Positions 25,942-35,766 of a stretch of DNA of 54,468 bases are shown piece by piece; within the stretch, counting starts at the first letter, position 1; each line of letters starts with the position of its first letter. Under the pieces are notes generated by a model, which did not search any database, was not told the DNA's origin, and saw only the letters and a program-made list of their open reading frames with translations. Made by a program: the position numbers and the translations under genes. Origin of the DNA: Acidobacteriota bacterium (GTDB taxonomy: Bacteria; Acidobacteriota; Aminicenantia; JBFLYD01). The stretch is from positions 1 to 54,468 of the forward strand of contig JBFLYD010000056.1 in the NCBI GenBank assembly GCA_040756905.1, read 5' to 3'.

Positions 25942-27006
25942 TCAATACCTTCTTTTTGAAGTGCTTAATACAATCCCTGATTCTATTAATAATACGAGAA
26001 GCGATGATCCACCATATCCTACAAAAGGTAATGGAAGACCTTTCGTTGGTAATAATTTTAAAACCATTGAAATGTTCAAAAAAGCCTGCAAAGCTACATG
26101 AATCCCTATTCCTGCTGAGAGCAGCATGAAAAAAAACTCTCTTGATTTCTTTGAGATAAGAAATATTCTCCAGAGAACTATAAAAATTAAACTTAAAACT
26201 GATATACACCCGACAAAGCCGAGCTCCTCACCTATCACAGCAAATATAAAATCTGTTTGCGCCTGGGGAAGATAGAATAGCTTCTGGACACTCTTACCCA
26301 AACCCACTCCAGTAAATCCTCCAGACCCCACAGCAAGTAAAGATTGATAAATTTGAAAATCTCTTCCTCTTATATCAGTAAAAGGGAACAAAAATGACAA
26401 TATTCTATCAAGCCTGTACTCTGAACTAACAGCTGAAAATACTAAAAAAGGTAAAATTGCAGCTAAGCCAATCCCAAGATATCTTATTTTTATCCCAGAA
26501 AAATAAAACATTCCCGCAGCAATTGCTAAAATCAATACCCCTGACCCAAAATCTGGTTCAGAAATGATAAGGAATGAAAAAACAATCACAATCACAGCGG
26601 GCACTGCATAAAAAGAGATTTTTTCTACTCTTTTCAGAGAAAAATAATAGGATAAGAAAAGAATGATACTCAATTTGGCTAATTCTGAGGGCTGGAATGT
26701 GAAACCAAAAAATTCTATCCATCGGCGGGTTCCATTTATTGGCTTTGAAAAAAGAGCAAGGATGAGCAGAATAAAGGAAAGGAACAGAAGAACATGAATA
26801 AAAATTACGTTACTGTAAAAAGGTTTTTTCTTGGAAACAATGTAGAATAAAATGATGAATCCGAATACATTAAAAAATAACTGCTTGATAAAAAACTTAA
26901 AAGGATTTCCAGAAATAACACCAGAGGAACTGAAAACCATAATCAATCCAATTAAAACTAAAAGTATGATACAGATAAGAAAAAGGCGATCGATCTTTCC
27001 TTCCAT
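25942..27006 (-). CDS. ftsW: Peptidoglycan glycosyltransferase FtsW
   Basis: 354 aa with about ten membrane segments, SEDS family. NGTRRWIEFFGFTFQPSELAKL and the C-terminal LPFVGYGGSSLL are the conserved loops. It polymerises lipid II at the septum with FtsI. Its partner gene ftsI is in the same cluster. It shares one base with murD. Confidence 0.95.
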   Translation of the reverse strand: MEGKIDRLFLICIILLVLIGLIMVFSSSGVISGNPFKFFIKQLFFNVFGFIILFYIVSKKKPFYSNVIFIHVLLFLSFILLILALFSKPINGTRRWIEFFGFTFQPSELAKLSIILFLSYYFSLKRVEKISFYAVPAVIVIVFSFLIISEPDFGSGVLILAIAAGMFYFSGIKIRYLGIGLAAILPFLVFSAVSSEYRLDRILSFLFPFTDIRGRDFQIYQSLLAVGSGGFTGVGLGKSVQKLFYLPQAQTDFIFAVIGEELGFVGCISVLSLIFIVLWRIFLISKKSREFFFMLLSAGIGIHVALQAFLNISMVLKLLPTKGLPLPFVGYGGSSLLVLLIESGIVLSTSKRRY

Positions 27007-28367
27007 TAAAAAGTCTTCCCTCTTCTTTTTAATTTAAAAACAGATTCCTTAAATTTCATTCCTCTATCTTCAAAATTTTTAAACATATCAAAACTGGCAC
27101 AGGCAGGTGCTAAAAGTACTACATCTCCAGGTAAACTTAACTCATAAGCTTTTTCCACTGCCTCATCCATCGATGTTCCTTCAAAAAATGAAGTTGTACC
27201 GTTTAATGCTTTCCGTATCTTATCCCTTGCTTCTCCTATCAGTATTATTGCTTTAGTACTTCCTCTCACAGTCTCTCTTAATTTAGTAAAATCCCCAGCT
27301 TTATCTCTTCCACCTAAGATTGCTACAACTTTCTTCTCGAAGCTCTGCAAAGACTTCAGAGCTGCATCTACATTGGTTGCTTTGGAATCATTATAGAATT
27401 CAACTCCATTTATTTCGTCCACAAATTCCATCCTATGCTCAAGTCCTCTAAAATCTGCTATTGCATTTCTTATCTTTTCATCGTCATCTACAAAAAGCGC
27501 TGAGATTGGAACAGCAGCGAGTACATTTTCTAAATTATGAATCCCCTTTAAAGGAATCTCTTTAATTGTTATTATTTCTCTTTCTTTTATCCCATCGGAA
27601 AAAATTATCTTTTCTTTCCTTACAAAGCTACCATACTCAACAACTCTTTCTCTTGAAAACATCATCAATTTAGCCCTGGATTCTTTAGAAAGACTGAAAG
27701 AAACTGGATCATCTGAGTTGAACAAAGAAAAATCCTCTTTTGTCTGGAAGAGAAAAATTCTTTTCTTTGCCATTACATATTCTTCAAAGGATCGATGTCT
27801 GTCTAAATGGTCAGGGGTTATATTTAAAATTGATGATAGTTTTATCCGAAAATTTTCAATTCCTTCGAGTTGAAAAGAGCTGAGTTCTGTTACGATTAAA
27901 TCTTTTTCACTAGATTTATCTACAAAAGATACAAGGGGATATCCGATATTTCCCGCCAAAAACGCTGGAATTCCTGAATAGTTTAATATTTTATGTACAA
28001 GAGCTGCGGTTGTGGACTTTCCATTTGAACCAGTGATTCCTATTATATTTCCCTTGATATTTTCATAAGCAAGTTGAACTTCAGGGATAACTCTAATTCC
28101 TTTTTCTCTTGCCACTCTCAATGGCTCTACATCCCAGGAAACACCAGGGCTTACCACAATCATATCCTTATTTATAAAATCCTCAACCTTGTGAGGCCCA
28201 AAGACAAATTTTACATTTTCTTTTAAATATTCATCTGGAACTATAATATTCTCATTTACATCAGATACTGTTATTGTAGCTCCTCTTTTTAAAAGGAATT
28301 TGAAAGATTCTTCTCCTGATTTCCCAAAACCAAGGATTAAAACATTCATTCCTTTATAGTCTTTCAT
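27006..28367 (-). CDS. murD: UDP-N-acetylmuramoylalanine--D-glutamate ligase
   Basis: 453 aa. The N-terminal GFGKSGEESFKFLLKRG, the ATP loop GITGSNGKSTTAAL, the HLDRH motif and EFYNDSKATNVDAA are typical of MurD. It adds D-glutamate in the cytosol. An internal ATG (residue 7, MNVLILGFG) is an alternative start. It overlaps mraY by 4 nt. Confidence 0.96.
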   Translation of the reverse strand: MKDYKGMNVLILGFGKSGEESFKFLLKRGATITVSDVNENIIVPDEYLKENVKFVFGPHKVEDFINKDMIVVSPGVSWDVEPLRVAREKGIRVIPEVQLAYENIKGNIIGITGSNGKSTTAALVHKILNYSGIPAFLAGNIGYPLVSFVDKSSEKDLIVTELSSFQLEGIENFRIKLSSILNITPDHLDRHRSFEEYVMAKKRIFLFQTKEDFSLFNSDDPVSFSLSKESRAKLMMFSRERVVEYGSFVRKEKIIFSDGIKEREIITIKEIPLKGIHNLENVLAAVPISALFVDDDEKIRNAIADFRGLEHRMEFVDEINGVEFYNDSKATNVDAALKSLQSFEKKVVAILGGRDKAGDFTKLRETVRGSTKAIILIGEARDKIRKALNGTTSFFEGTSMDEAVEKAYELSLPGDVVLLAPACASFDMFKNFEDRGMKFKESVFKLKRRGKTF

Positions 28368-29452
28368 CTTAACTTTAGAGTTGTTAAACTGAACAATGCA
28401 AAAACGATGGCTACAATCCAGAACCTTACTACAATTTGAGGTTCAGACCAGCCAATCATTTCAAAATGATGATGGAGAGGTGACATCCTGAAAACTCTCT
28501 TTCCTCCAGAAATTTTGAAATATAGAACCTGAAAAATTACAGAAAGTGCCTCTACTATAAACAATCCTCCGACGAACAAAAGGAGCAATTCTTGTTTAAT
28601 CAATATTGCTACCGTCCCAAGTAAAGCACCCATTGAAAGAGCACCAACGTCTCCCATAAAAATCTTTGCTGGAAAACAATTATACCAGAGAAACCCGAGA
28701 GAAGCTCCAACCATAGAGCCAACCATTATTGTTAATTCTCCTCCCAGGGGAACTTTTGGAATATTTAGATATGTGGCGAAAACTGCATGGCCTGAGACAT
28801 AAGAAAGAGCAGTGATGGCACTTGCAGCAATTAATGTTGTTCCTGTAGCCAGTCCATCAAGACCATCGGTCAGGTTTACTGCATTTGACGAACCAGCGAT
28901 TATTAAAATAATAAAAGGGAGATAAACCCATCCTAAATAAGGAGCCCATTTTTTAAAAAATGGAAAACTCAAATGAAGGTTAAAAAGACCATATTTTGCT
29001 AAGATTAAAAGCACCAGGCCAATAATAAATGCCATGAAAATTTCTAAAATTAACTTTGTTCTTTTTGAAATTCCTTTTGAATTCCTCCTTTTAATTTTCA
29101 TAAAATCATCCCAGAACCCTATCATTCCAAAAGAAACAAGGGAGAAAAGAGATATCCAGATGTAAGGATTTTTCAGATTTGCCCACAACAAGGTCTGAAT
29201 AATTGTGGAAAAAATGATTATAGTCCCTCCCATCGTGGGAGTATCTTTTTTTGAGATATGAGTGGGTGGACCTTCTTCTCGAATTTGCTGTCCTACGTGG
29301 AACTTTTTTAATTTATTTATCAGCCATGGAACAAGAATTAACGTCATTACAAGTGCTGAAAGGGAAGCTATTGCAGTCCTTACTGTGATATACCTGAATA
29401 CGTTAAAGAAAAAGAAATATTTATAGAGGGGAACTAGTAAAAAATATAACAT
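28364..29452 (-). CDS. mraY: Phospho-N-acetylmuramoyl-pentapeptide transferase
   Basis: 362 aa from the ATG at 29452, close to the usual 360. A longer frame starting at 29482 would overlap murF and is not preferred, since TGAGGA precedes this ATG. Around ten membrane segments carry KKDTPTMGG, NAVNLTDGLDGLA, FMGDVGALSMG and the SPLHHHFE loop with the active-site residues. It makes lipid I from UDP-MurNAc-pentapeptide and undecaprenyl phosphate. Confidence 0.96.
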   Translation of the reverse strand: MLYFLLVPLYKYFFFFNVFRYITVRTAIASLSALVMTLILVPWLINKLKKFHVGQQIREEGPPTHISKKDTPTMGGTIIIFSTIIQTLLWANLKNPYIWISLFSLVSFGMIGFWDDFMKIKRRNSKGISKRTKLILEIFMAFIIGLVLLILAKYGLFNLHLSFPFFKKWAPYLGWVYLPFIILIIAGSSNAVNLTDGLDGLATGTTLIAASAITALSYVSGHAVFATYLNIPKVPLGGELTIMVGSMVGASLGFLWYNCFPAKIFMGDVGALSMGALLGTVAILIKQELLLLFVGGLFIVEALSVIFQVLYFKISGGKRVFRMSPLHHHFEMIGWSEPQIVVRFWIVAIVFALFSLTTLKLR

Positions 29453-29453
29453 T

Positions 29454-30863
29454 TCAGAATTCCTCAGACTCTGTCTTTCCAAACTTCTTAACCAGTCTTT
29501 CTACTATTTTATCCATTCCAATTGCTCGCGAACCCTTTATGAGAATGAACGAATCGGATTCCAAAAATTTTTCAATTTCATTACTGGCTTCATCTGAATT
29601 TAAAAAATGAACTGTTCTATTAGGGGTTAATCCATTCTTAACAGCTTCTTCTGAAATAAGCATCGATGTTTCTCCTACTGTGATAAGCATGGAGATATGG
29701 AGATTACTTATCAGTTTACCTATTTCTCGGTGATATTTTTCAGAATCTTTACCGAGTTCAAGCATATCTCCCAGAACTGCAATCTTTTTTTTATTTTTCA
29801 TCTTTGAGAACTCATTAAGGGCCATCTCCAGAGCTTTCGGGTTTGAATTATAACTTTCATCTATTAAAAGAATACCATTCTCCAGTTCGATTATATTACC
29901 CCTCATCTCAAATGGTCTTAATCTTTCGATCTTTTTTTTCAATGAAGGAAATTCTATTCCAAGAATGTAACTCACTCCGAGAGCAGCGGCTAAATTCAAT
30001 ACCATTGAATAACTGAAATTATTCAGGTTCAAGGGATATTCTCCTCTCGAGCCATATCTTATGGAAAAAGAATAACTGTATGGCATCCAAGATCTTATAT
30101 TTTCTATACAGATATCGTTTTTTTCGCCTTCTCCAAAAAATATCCTTTCTCCTCTGAAATCATTGGATATTTTTTTTACAAGAATATCATCTCCATTCAA
30201 AACTGCTTTGCCGTTGATTTTGGTTCCTTCAAGAATTTCCTTTTTAGCTAAAGCAATCTGTTCGATTGAAGGAAAAAATTCTAAGTGCACTGGATTCACA
30301 TTTGTAATGACGGAAACATCGGGAGGAGCAATTTCTATCAATTTCCTTATCTCTCCAGGAGAACTCATTGCCATTTCAAGAACAATAGCTTCATCTTTTT
30401 CATCAAGCTCCATTATTGAAAGAGGAACTCCAATATGATTGTTGTAATTTGCATATGACTTTTTTGCTCTTAACCGCGATGATATAAGTTCATGGGTAAA
30501 TTCCTTTGTAGTAGTCTTCCCTATGCTTCCTGTAATAGCAATCACCAAAGGATTAAATTTCTCAATTATTTTCTTTGCAAGTTTCTGCAAGGATACAAGA
30601 GTATCATCCACAAAAATAACGCCTCTATCTTTAAAATCATTTAAAAAAATCTTTTGAGATACGACAACTCCTGAAGCTCCCTTTTCAAGGCCATCCCTTA
30701 AGAACTGGTGCCCATCTCTTTTTCCTCTGATTGCAAAAAAGAGCTCTCCTTCTACTGTCTTTCTTGTATCCACATTGAACTTTCGAAACCTCATGTTCCT
30801 ATCACCTTGCAAAATTTTCCCTTCCATGTATTCTGCAGCTTCATAAAGTGTCAGCTCACACAT
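29454..30863 (-). CDS. murF: UDP-MurNAc-tripeptide--D-alanyl-D-alanine ligase
   Basis: 469 aa. The N-terminal substrate domain (FNVDTRKTVEGELFFAIRG), the ATP loop AITGSIGKTTTKEF and the C-terminal LIDESYNSNPKALEMAL followed by AVLGDMLELG are MurF signatures. The ATP loop reads GSIGKT where GSVGKT or GSNGKT is more usual. It overlaps murE by 8 nt. Confidence 0.95.
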   Translation of the reverse strand: MCELTLYEAAEYMEGKILQGDRNMRFRKFNVDTRKTVEGELFFAIRGKRDGHQFLRDGLEKGASGVVVSQKIFLNDFKDRGVIFVDDTLVSLQKLAKKIIEKFNPLVIAITGSIGKTTTKEFTHELISSRLRAKKSYANYNNHIGVPLSIMELDEKDEAIVLEMAMSSPGEIRKLIEIAPPDVSVITNVNPVHLEFFPSIEQIALAKKEILEGTKINGKAVLNGDDILVKKISNDFRGERIFFGEGEKNDICIENIRSWMPYSYSFSIRYGSRGEYPLNLNNFSYSMVLNLAAALGVSYILGIEFPSLKKKIERLRPFEMRGNIIELENGILLIDESYNSNPKALEMALNEFSKMKNKKKIAVLGDMLELGKDSEKYHREIGKLISNLHISMLITVGETSMLISEEAVKNGLTPNRTVHFLNSDEASNEIEKFLESDSFILIKGSRAIGMDKIVERLVKKFGKTESEEF

Positions 30864-32322
30864 TTTCTCTCTTAACCTTCAATGCTCTCTCAGCTACTTC
30901 TCTATCACTAAACGGTAAAATTTTATCCTTGAAAACCTGATAATTCTCATGGCCTTTTCCTGCTATAATTACTGCATCTCCATCTTCTGCCATCTCAATC
31001 GCTTTAAAAATGGCCTCTTCTCTATCTGGAAGAATTGTGTAATCAGTACTTTTTATTTTATTAAACCCAACCTCAATATCCTTTATGATATCGATTGGAT
31101 TTTCAGACCTCGGATTATCTGAAGTGATAATTGTGAAATCAGCCGATTTCGCAGCTACCTCTCCCATTCTCGGTCTTTTTAAACGATCTCTATCGCCGCC
31201 AGCTCCAAAAACAAGGATTATTCTTTTTGGTTTCAATTCTCTTACAGTTTCCAGAATATTTCTTAAAGAATCATCAGAGTGAGCATAATCTACAAATACG
31301 TTAAGTCCGAGATCATTGGGCACAAGTTCCAATCTTCCCTTTATATCTCCAATTTTCCTTATTCCATAAGAAATTTTTTCCAGGGGAATTTTCAACGAAA
31401 GGCAGGCTCCAATACAGGCCAGCAAGTTATAAAGATTTGGTTTTCCCAGTAAAGAACTCTCAATCTCAAATTCTCCTAAAGGGGTATAAACTAAAGATTT
31501 GATTCCATCTTTTCCTAAATTATATTTTACAGGATAAACATCAGATTTTTCATTTACTGAATATAATAAATAGCAAGAATTTAGTTCAGTAATTAATCTT
31601 TTACCATATTGGTCATCCACATTTATGATTGCCCAACCATTTTTTTCATCCAGCAGAGAAAAAAGCTTCTTTTTTGCTCTGTAATAATTTTCCATCGTCC
31701 CATGATAGTCCAGATGATCTCCTGTCAGGTTTGTAAATATGGCAATCTTGAAATTCAAATCTTCAACTCTTTTTAGTTCCAGCGAATGGGAAGATACTTC
31801 CATAGCACAATGAGTTATTCCATCTGAGACCATTTCGTTTAAAATCTTGGTTATCTGGTCAGCCTCTGGAGTGGTTCTATCCGCAACTATTTCCTTATCG
31901 AGCCATTGATAGGATAAAGTTCCGATAATTCCTGGTAAAAGTCCTGCTTCTTCAAGAATGTCTTTCATCATAAATGTGACAGAAGTTTTCCCATTAGTTC
32001 CAGTTACACCGATCAGATTTAACTTTTCGCTTGGGTTCTCGAAGAAAATTTTACTCATTCTTGATAGAGCTGACCGGGAATCATTTACCTGAACCCATGT
32101 CATATTAGCCTTGGGAGGCATTTCACTAACTATACATCCAGCTCCTCGATTGATTGCTTCTTCTATGAAATTATTTCCATCAAAATTCATTCCCTTTATA
32201 GCTATGAATATAAAACCCTGCTTTACTTCTTTTGAGTTATGGGTGATTCCGGTAACTTCCTGCTCTAAATTTCCTTTAAAGCTTATAAAACTTAACTCTT
32301 CCAATAATTTTTTAATTTTCAT
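30856..32322 (-). CDS. murE: UDP-MurNAc-dipeptide--diamino acid ligase
   Basis: 488 aa. DSRSALSRMSKIFFENPSEK and VTGTNGKTSVTFM (ATP loop) are followed by the substrate motif SDNPRSENP near residue 405. DNPR is the meso-diaminopimelate selectivity motif, so the peptidoglycan most likely contains meso-DAP, as in Gram-negative bacteria. It overlaps ftsI by 11 nt. Confidence 0.95.
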   Translation of the reverse strand: MKIKKLLEELSFISFKGNLEQEVTGITHNSKEVKQGFIFIAIKGMNFDGNNFIEEAINRGAGCIVSEMPPKANMTWVQVNDSRSALSRMSKIFFENPSEKLNLIGVTGTNGKTSVTFMMKDILEEAGLLPGIIGTLSYQWLDKEIVADRTTPEADQITKILNEMVSDGITHCAMEVSSHSLELKRVEDLNFKIAIFTNLTGDHLDYHGTMENYYRAKKKLFSLLDEKNGWAIINVDDQYGKRLITELNSCYLLYSVNEKSDVYPVKYNLGKDGIKSLVYTPLGEFEIESSLLGKPNLYNLLACIGACLSLKIPLEKISYGIRKIGDIKGRLELVPNDLGLNVFVDYAHSDDSLRNILETVRELKPKRIILVFGAGGDRDRLKRPRMGEVAAKSADFTIITSDNPRSENPIDIIKDIEVGFNKIKSTDYTILPDREEAIFKAIEMAEDGDAVIIAGKGHENYQVFKDKILPFSDREVAERALKVKRENV

Positions 32323-34054
32323 AGCTTCTTCTCAATGAAACTAAATGGATGTTAATTCTTTCCTGAGAATTAGAGAACACGCCTAAATACATTAAAATCT
32401 TCTCTGTCATACTTCTAAAGATAGGTGCTGAAACTTTACCTCCGTAATGCTCACCTTCTGGTTCATCGATTACAACTATTAGAGAAAAAATCGGATTCTC
32501 AGCAGGCACATAGCCTATAAAAGATGAGATAAAATTTTCTGTTGAGTATTTCCCATCTTCTCCAATCTTCTGGGCAGTTCCAGTTTTTCCTGCAACTCTA
32601 AATCCCTTTAAAGAAGCCAGAGTTCCTGTGCCATCCTCTGGAATTTTTTCAAGAATTCCTTTCATTATGTTTACCGTATAATCTGTAAGAATTTTTTTAG
32701 AAGAATCGGATTTGATTAACTCTTCAGAATTCCATCCAGATATTTTCTTTACAATTCTTGGTTTAACAAGATATCCTCCATTTGCAATTGAAGAGAAAGC
32801 TCTTATCATCTGAATGGCTGTTACTCCAATTTCCTGACCCATCGATATTTCTCCTAATGATATATTCGACCATTTAGAAATATCTCTTAAGATCCCTCTT
32901 TCCTCTCCAGGAAGGTCTATTCCAGTTTTTTCTCCAAATTGAAATACATTTTTGATGTATCTGAAAAAATTCTCTTTACCTAAAAGAGATCCGACCTGAA
33001 TTATTCCGCTATTTGAGGAATATTTCAAAATCTCAGAAAAAGAAAGTATAGAAAAATTTTTATGATCTCTGATAAATATCCCGCTCAACTCAATGCCTCC
33101 TCCTCTACAGTCAAATTCATCAGTAGGTTTAACAAGTCTTTCCTCAAGCGCTGCGCAGGCAGTTATAATTTTAAACGTTGATCCTGGCTCAAATACCTTC
33201 TGGATTGCTCTATTTCTGATGAATCGTGAGTCAGTCTGGGAATAATTATTTGGATTATAGTCAGGAAAATTTGCCAATCCAAGAATTTCCCCTGAGTATG
33301 GATTCATTGCTATTGCAATTCCTTCTTTTGCCCTGAACCTATTCACTCCTTCCTTGAGCTCTTTTTCAAGGATAAACTGGATTACCTCATCAATTGTAAG
33401 ATATAAATCTCTTCCTTCCTCAGGCTCATCCATTAAAGAAACTAAATATTCTTTTTGTAAAGCATCAAGATAAAGAATCATCTTGCCAGGCTTTCCCAAA
33501 ACATGTCTGTCGTATTCCTTCTCCACTCCATCGAGACCTTGCTCATCTACTCCAACACCACCCAGGACATGAGAAGCCAAGTTATCGTTGGGGTATATTC
33601 TTTTGTATTCTTTTAAGACACCAACCCCTCTGAGTTTCATATTTTTCAATTCATAAATTCTCTCACTTTGAAATTTCCTCTTCACCCAGATAAACGGCTT
33701 TCCCTGCTTTATTTTTTCATAAATACTTCTTTCCTGGTCTTTAGAAATTTCTAAAGTATTCCTGAGAATAGAAATTACTCTATTTAAATCTTCAATCTGA
33801 GAGGGAATTATATAAACTGAATCAGTTTCAATACTTTCTCCGAGGATTCTCTCATTCCTATCAAATATTGAACCTCTCTTCGAATTTACTTCAACAACTC
33901 TCTGATTCTGGGATAAAACTTTCGATTTGAATTCTTTATGCTTGAATATCTGAAGCTCAGCCAACCTTATTACTATCAGGAAGGTCCATATTAAACACAG
34001 AATAAAAACATTTTCTAACCTTCTCTTAGAAATACTCATCAATACTTTAATCAT
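32312..34054 (-). CDS. ftsI: Septal penicillin-binding protein FtsI (PBP3)
   Basis: 580 aa. A short cytoplasmic start precedes one membrane helix (about 15-33), then a dimerisation domain and a transpeptidase domain. Active-site motifs are STFK (EPGSTFKIITACAAL), SSN (KYSSNSGIIQV) and KTGTAQK. It cross-links septal peptidoglycan in the periplasm with FtsW. It overlaps ftsL by 8 nt. Confidence 0.95.
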   Translation of the reverse strand: MIKVLMSISKRRLENVFILCLIWTFLIVIRLAELQIFKHKEFKSKVLSQNQRVVEVNSKRGSIFDRNERILGESIETDSVYIIPSQIEDLNRVISILRNTLEISKDQERSIYEKIKQGKPFIWVKRKFQSERIYELKNMKLRGVGVLKEYKRIYPNDNLASHVLGGVGVDEQGLDGVEKEYDRHVLGKPGKMILYLDALQKEYLVSLMDEPEEGRDLYLTIDEVIQFILEKELKEGVNRFRAKEGIAIAMNPYSGEILGLANFPDYNPNNYSQTDSRFIRNRAIQKVFEPGSTFKIITACAALEERLVKPTDEFDCRGGGIELSGIFIRDHKNFSILSFSEILKYSSNSGIIQVGSLLGKENFFRYIKNVFQFGEKTGIDLPGEERGILRDISKWSNISLGEISMGQEIGVTAIQMIRAFSSIANGGYLVKPRIVKKISGWNSEELIKSDSSKKILTDYTVNIMKGILEKIPEDGTGTLASLKGFRVAGKTGTAQKIGEDGKYSTENFISSFIGYVPAENPIFSLIVVIDEPEGEHYGGKVSAPIFRSMTEKILMYLGVFSNSQERINIHLVSLRRSYEN

Positions 34055-34355
34055 TTTTATTTAAATATTTACTATCAATTTTAAAATCCCATATAAATAT
34101 GTTGGATGAGTCTACTGGAACCATGCCAAGTTTTTCTTTTGCGATTTTTTCAACATTTTCTAAATTCAATAAATTAGTTTTTACAATTTCCAATCTCTTT
34201 ATTTCTTTTTCCAATTCATCCTTCTTCTTCTTCAAATCTTCAATTTTATATCCAAGCCTTATTATCTCTACATGAGTATATATATAAAAAATTGCTATTA
34301 AAAATATCAAAAATAATGTGACTATCGTTATTTTTAAATTCATGGAATTTTTCAT
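34047..34355 (-). CDS. ftsL: Cell division protein FtsL-like
   Basis: About 102 aa from the ATG at 34355, just after the rsmH stop. A frame starting at 34436 would overlap rsmH by 76 nt and is less likely. One membrane helix (about 8-27) is followed by a periplasmic coiled coil (IEDLKKKKDELEKEIKRLE) and the ENVEKIAKEKLGMVPVD segment usual in FtsL/DivIC. It stabilises the FtsQLB-type complex. Confidence 0.82.
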   Translation of the reverse strand: MKNSMNLKITIVTLFLIFLIAIFYIYTHVEIIRLGYKIEDLKKKKDELEKEIKRLEIVKTNLLNLENVEKIAKEKLGMVPVDSSNIFIWDFKIDSKYLNKND

Positions 34356-34360
34356 CAATC

Positions 34361-35242
34361 TTATATCCTGACTGCTGCCCTTAACTTTGATGACCTTGCT
34401 CTTGGATTTCTGATAACTTCCTCCTTTGATGGACATACAGGTTTTTTCGTAAGTATAGACAAGTAATTACTACTAAGCTCTTTAAAAGCATTTTTAACGA
34501 TTCTATCCTCAAGAGAATGGAAAGAAATTATTACTATCCTGCAACCTTCTTGTAAAGCTCTAAAAAAATCAATAAAAAATTTTCCTAAACTATCAAGTTC
34601 TCCGTTTACTTCATTTCTTATTGCCAGGAATACTTTTTGAGCTGGATGGGTCCTTCCTCTTTTTGGTTTCCAGTGAAAAACTTTTTCTATTATAAGCCTT
34701 AATTCTTCAGTACTTTCTATTCTTTTTTCCTTTCTCTTTTTTAAAATTTCCCTGACAACTTTATATATCCATCTTCTTTCCATGAATCCTTCAAAAATTT
34801 TTTTCAAATCCTTTTCTGAATAATGGTTAACAATTTCATAGGCAGTTTTTTTTTGATTCCTGTCTATTCTCATATCAAGGGGTCCATTGAAAGTATGACT
34901 GAATCCTCTCTCTGAAACTGAAAGTTGATATGAAGAGATTCCCAGATCGAAAAGAACGCCTTTTATTTTTGAAAGATTTAGATTTAAATTGAATACATCC
35001 CTGAAATCTCCTCTAAAAAGCGTTGCCCTATCTCCAAAATTTTCTAAATTTTTCTTGGCAATCAACAAAGATTCCTCATCCTTCTCGATCCCGATCAATT
35101 TTCCATCCGGAGAAGAAGCTTCAAGAATTTTTTTAGAATGACCTCCCAACCCTACTGTACAATCTAAATATATCCCTCCCCTTTCAGGATTTAGATGTTT
35201 CAAGGTTTCTTCAACCATTACAGGTACATGTTCCATAATCAA
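34361..35242 (-). CDS. rsmH: 16S rRNA m4C1402 methyltransferase RsmH
   Basis: 293 aa. The start EHVPVMVEETLKHLNPERGG, DCTVGLGGHSKKIL (SAM site), LFDLGISSYQLSVSERGFS and IISFHSLEDRIVK are RsmH (MraW) hallmarks. It methylates C1402 of 16S rRNA in the ribosomal P site. It overlaps mraZ by 4 nt, the conserved arrangement at the head of division clusters. Confidence 0.96.
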   Translation of the reverse strand: MIMEHVPVMVEETLKHLNPERGGIYLDCTVGLGGHSKKILEASSPDGKLIGIEKDEESLLIAKKNLENFGDRATLFRGDFRDVFNLNLNLSKIKGVLFDLGISSYQLSVSERGFSHTFNGPLDMRIDRNQKKTAYEIVNHYSEKDLKKIFEGFMERRWIYKVVREILKKRKEKRIESTEELRLIIEKVFHWKPKRGRTHPAQKVFLAIRNEVNGELDSLGKFFIDFFRALQEGCRIVIISFHSLEDRIVKNAFKELSSNYLSILTKKPVCPSKEEVIRNPRARSSKLRAAVRI

Positions 35243-35709
35243 TCTTTTCGATAAATTATTTCCAGCATTTCATTTTCATCAAATGGTTCATTCAATATCT
35301 TTTGATCCATTACTTCCTTGTTCCATATTTCTAAATAATCCACATTTCCGATAACGATAATTTCATTATCCAGTTTGGCAATCTTTCTTAAGTCAGATGG
35401 CAATAATATTCTTCCCTTACTGTCGATTCTTTCCGGCTTCCCCCAATAACTTGTTCTCTGGGAAAATTGCCGAGCTTTGGTATTAAAAGGCATATCAGCC
35501 CTAAATCTTTCCTCAATCTCCTGCCATCTCCTCATAGGATAAACCCACACACAATCACCGTTAACGGATGTAATGTATACCTGATCATCAAATTTCTCTC
35601 TGATAATGTCTAAAAATCTTTTTGGAATTTTCAGTCTCCCTCCGTCATCAATTTTAACTATCTCTTTTCCTCTTAACCGAGAATCAGAAGCTGGTTTTAT
35701 TTTTCCCAT
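35239..35709 (-). CDS. mraZ: Transcriptional regulator MraZ
   Basis: 156 aa, two AbrB-like MraZ half-domains. The Asp-x3-Arg signature appears as DDGGRLKIPKRF in the first half and as DSKGRILLPSDLR in the second. MraZ binds tandem repeats in front of its own operon and tunes division-gene expression. The ATG at 35709 lies inside the third repeat of the operator. Upstream in-frame ATGs of the same repeat do not yield a longer frame. Confidence 0.95.
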   Translation of the reverse strand: MGKIKPASDSRLRGKEIVKIDDGGRLKIPKRFLDIIREKFDDQVYITSVNGDCVWVYPMRRWQEIEERFRADMPFNTKARQFSQRTSYWGKPERIDSKGRILLPSDLRKIAKLDNEIIVIGNVDYLEIWNKEVMDQKILNEPFDENEMLEIIYRKD

Positions 35710-35729
35710 TTTTTCCCATTTTTTCCCAT
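35703..35729 (-). promoter_or_regulatory. MraZ operator: three 10-bp direct repeats
   Basis: On the minus strand ATGGGAAAAA occurs three times at an exact 10-bp period, with the ATGs at 35729, 35719 and 35709. This gives three TGGGA boxes separated by five A, the layout known for MraZ operators (TGGGN-N5). The last box contains the mraZ start codon, so MraZ binding would cover both the transcription start region and the translation start. Confidence 0.8.
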
Positions 35730-35737
35730 TTTCAAAA

Positions 35738-35766
35738 ATATTATTTTAATTTTTTTTCATTGTCAA
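35738..35766 (-). promoter_or_regulatory. Promoter of the division/cell-wall operon
   Basis: TTGACA (complement of 35761-35766), a 17-bp spacer and TAATAT (complement of 35738-35743) give a strong sigma-70 promoter. The predicted start near 35731 is immediately before the MraZ boxes. It can serve the whole tightly packed cluster down to ftsZ. Confidence 0.7.
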
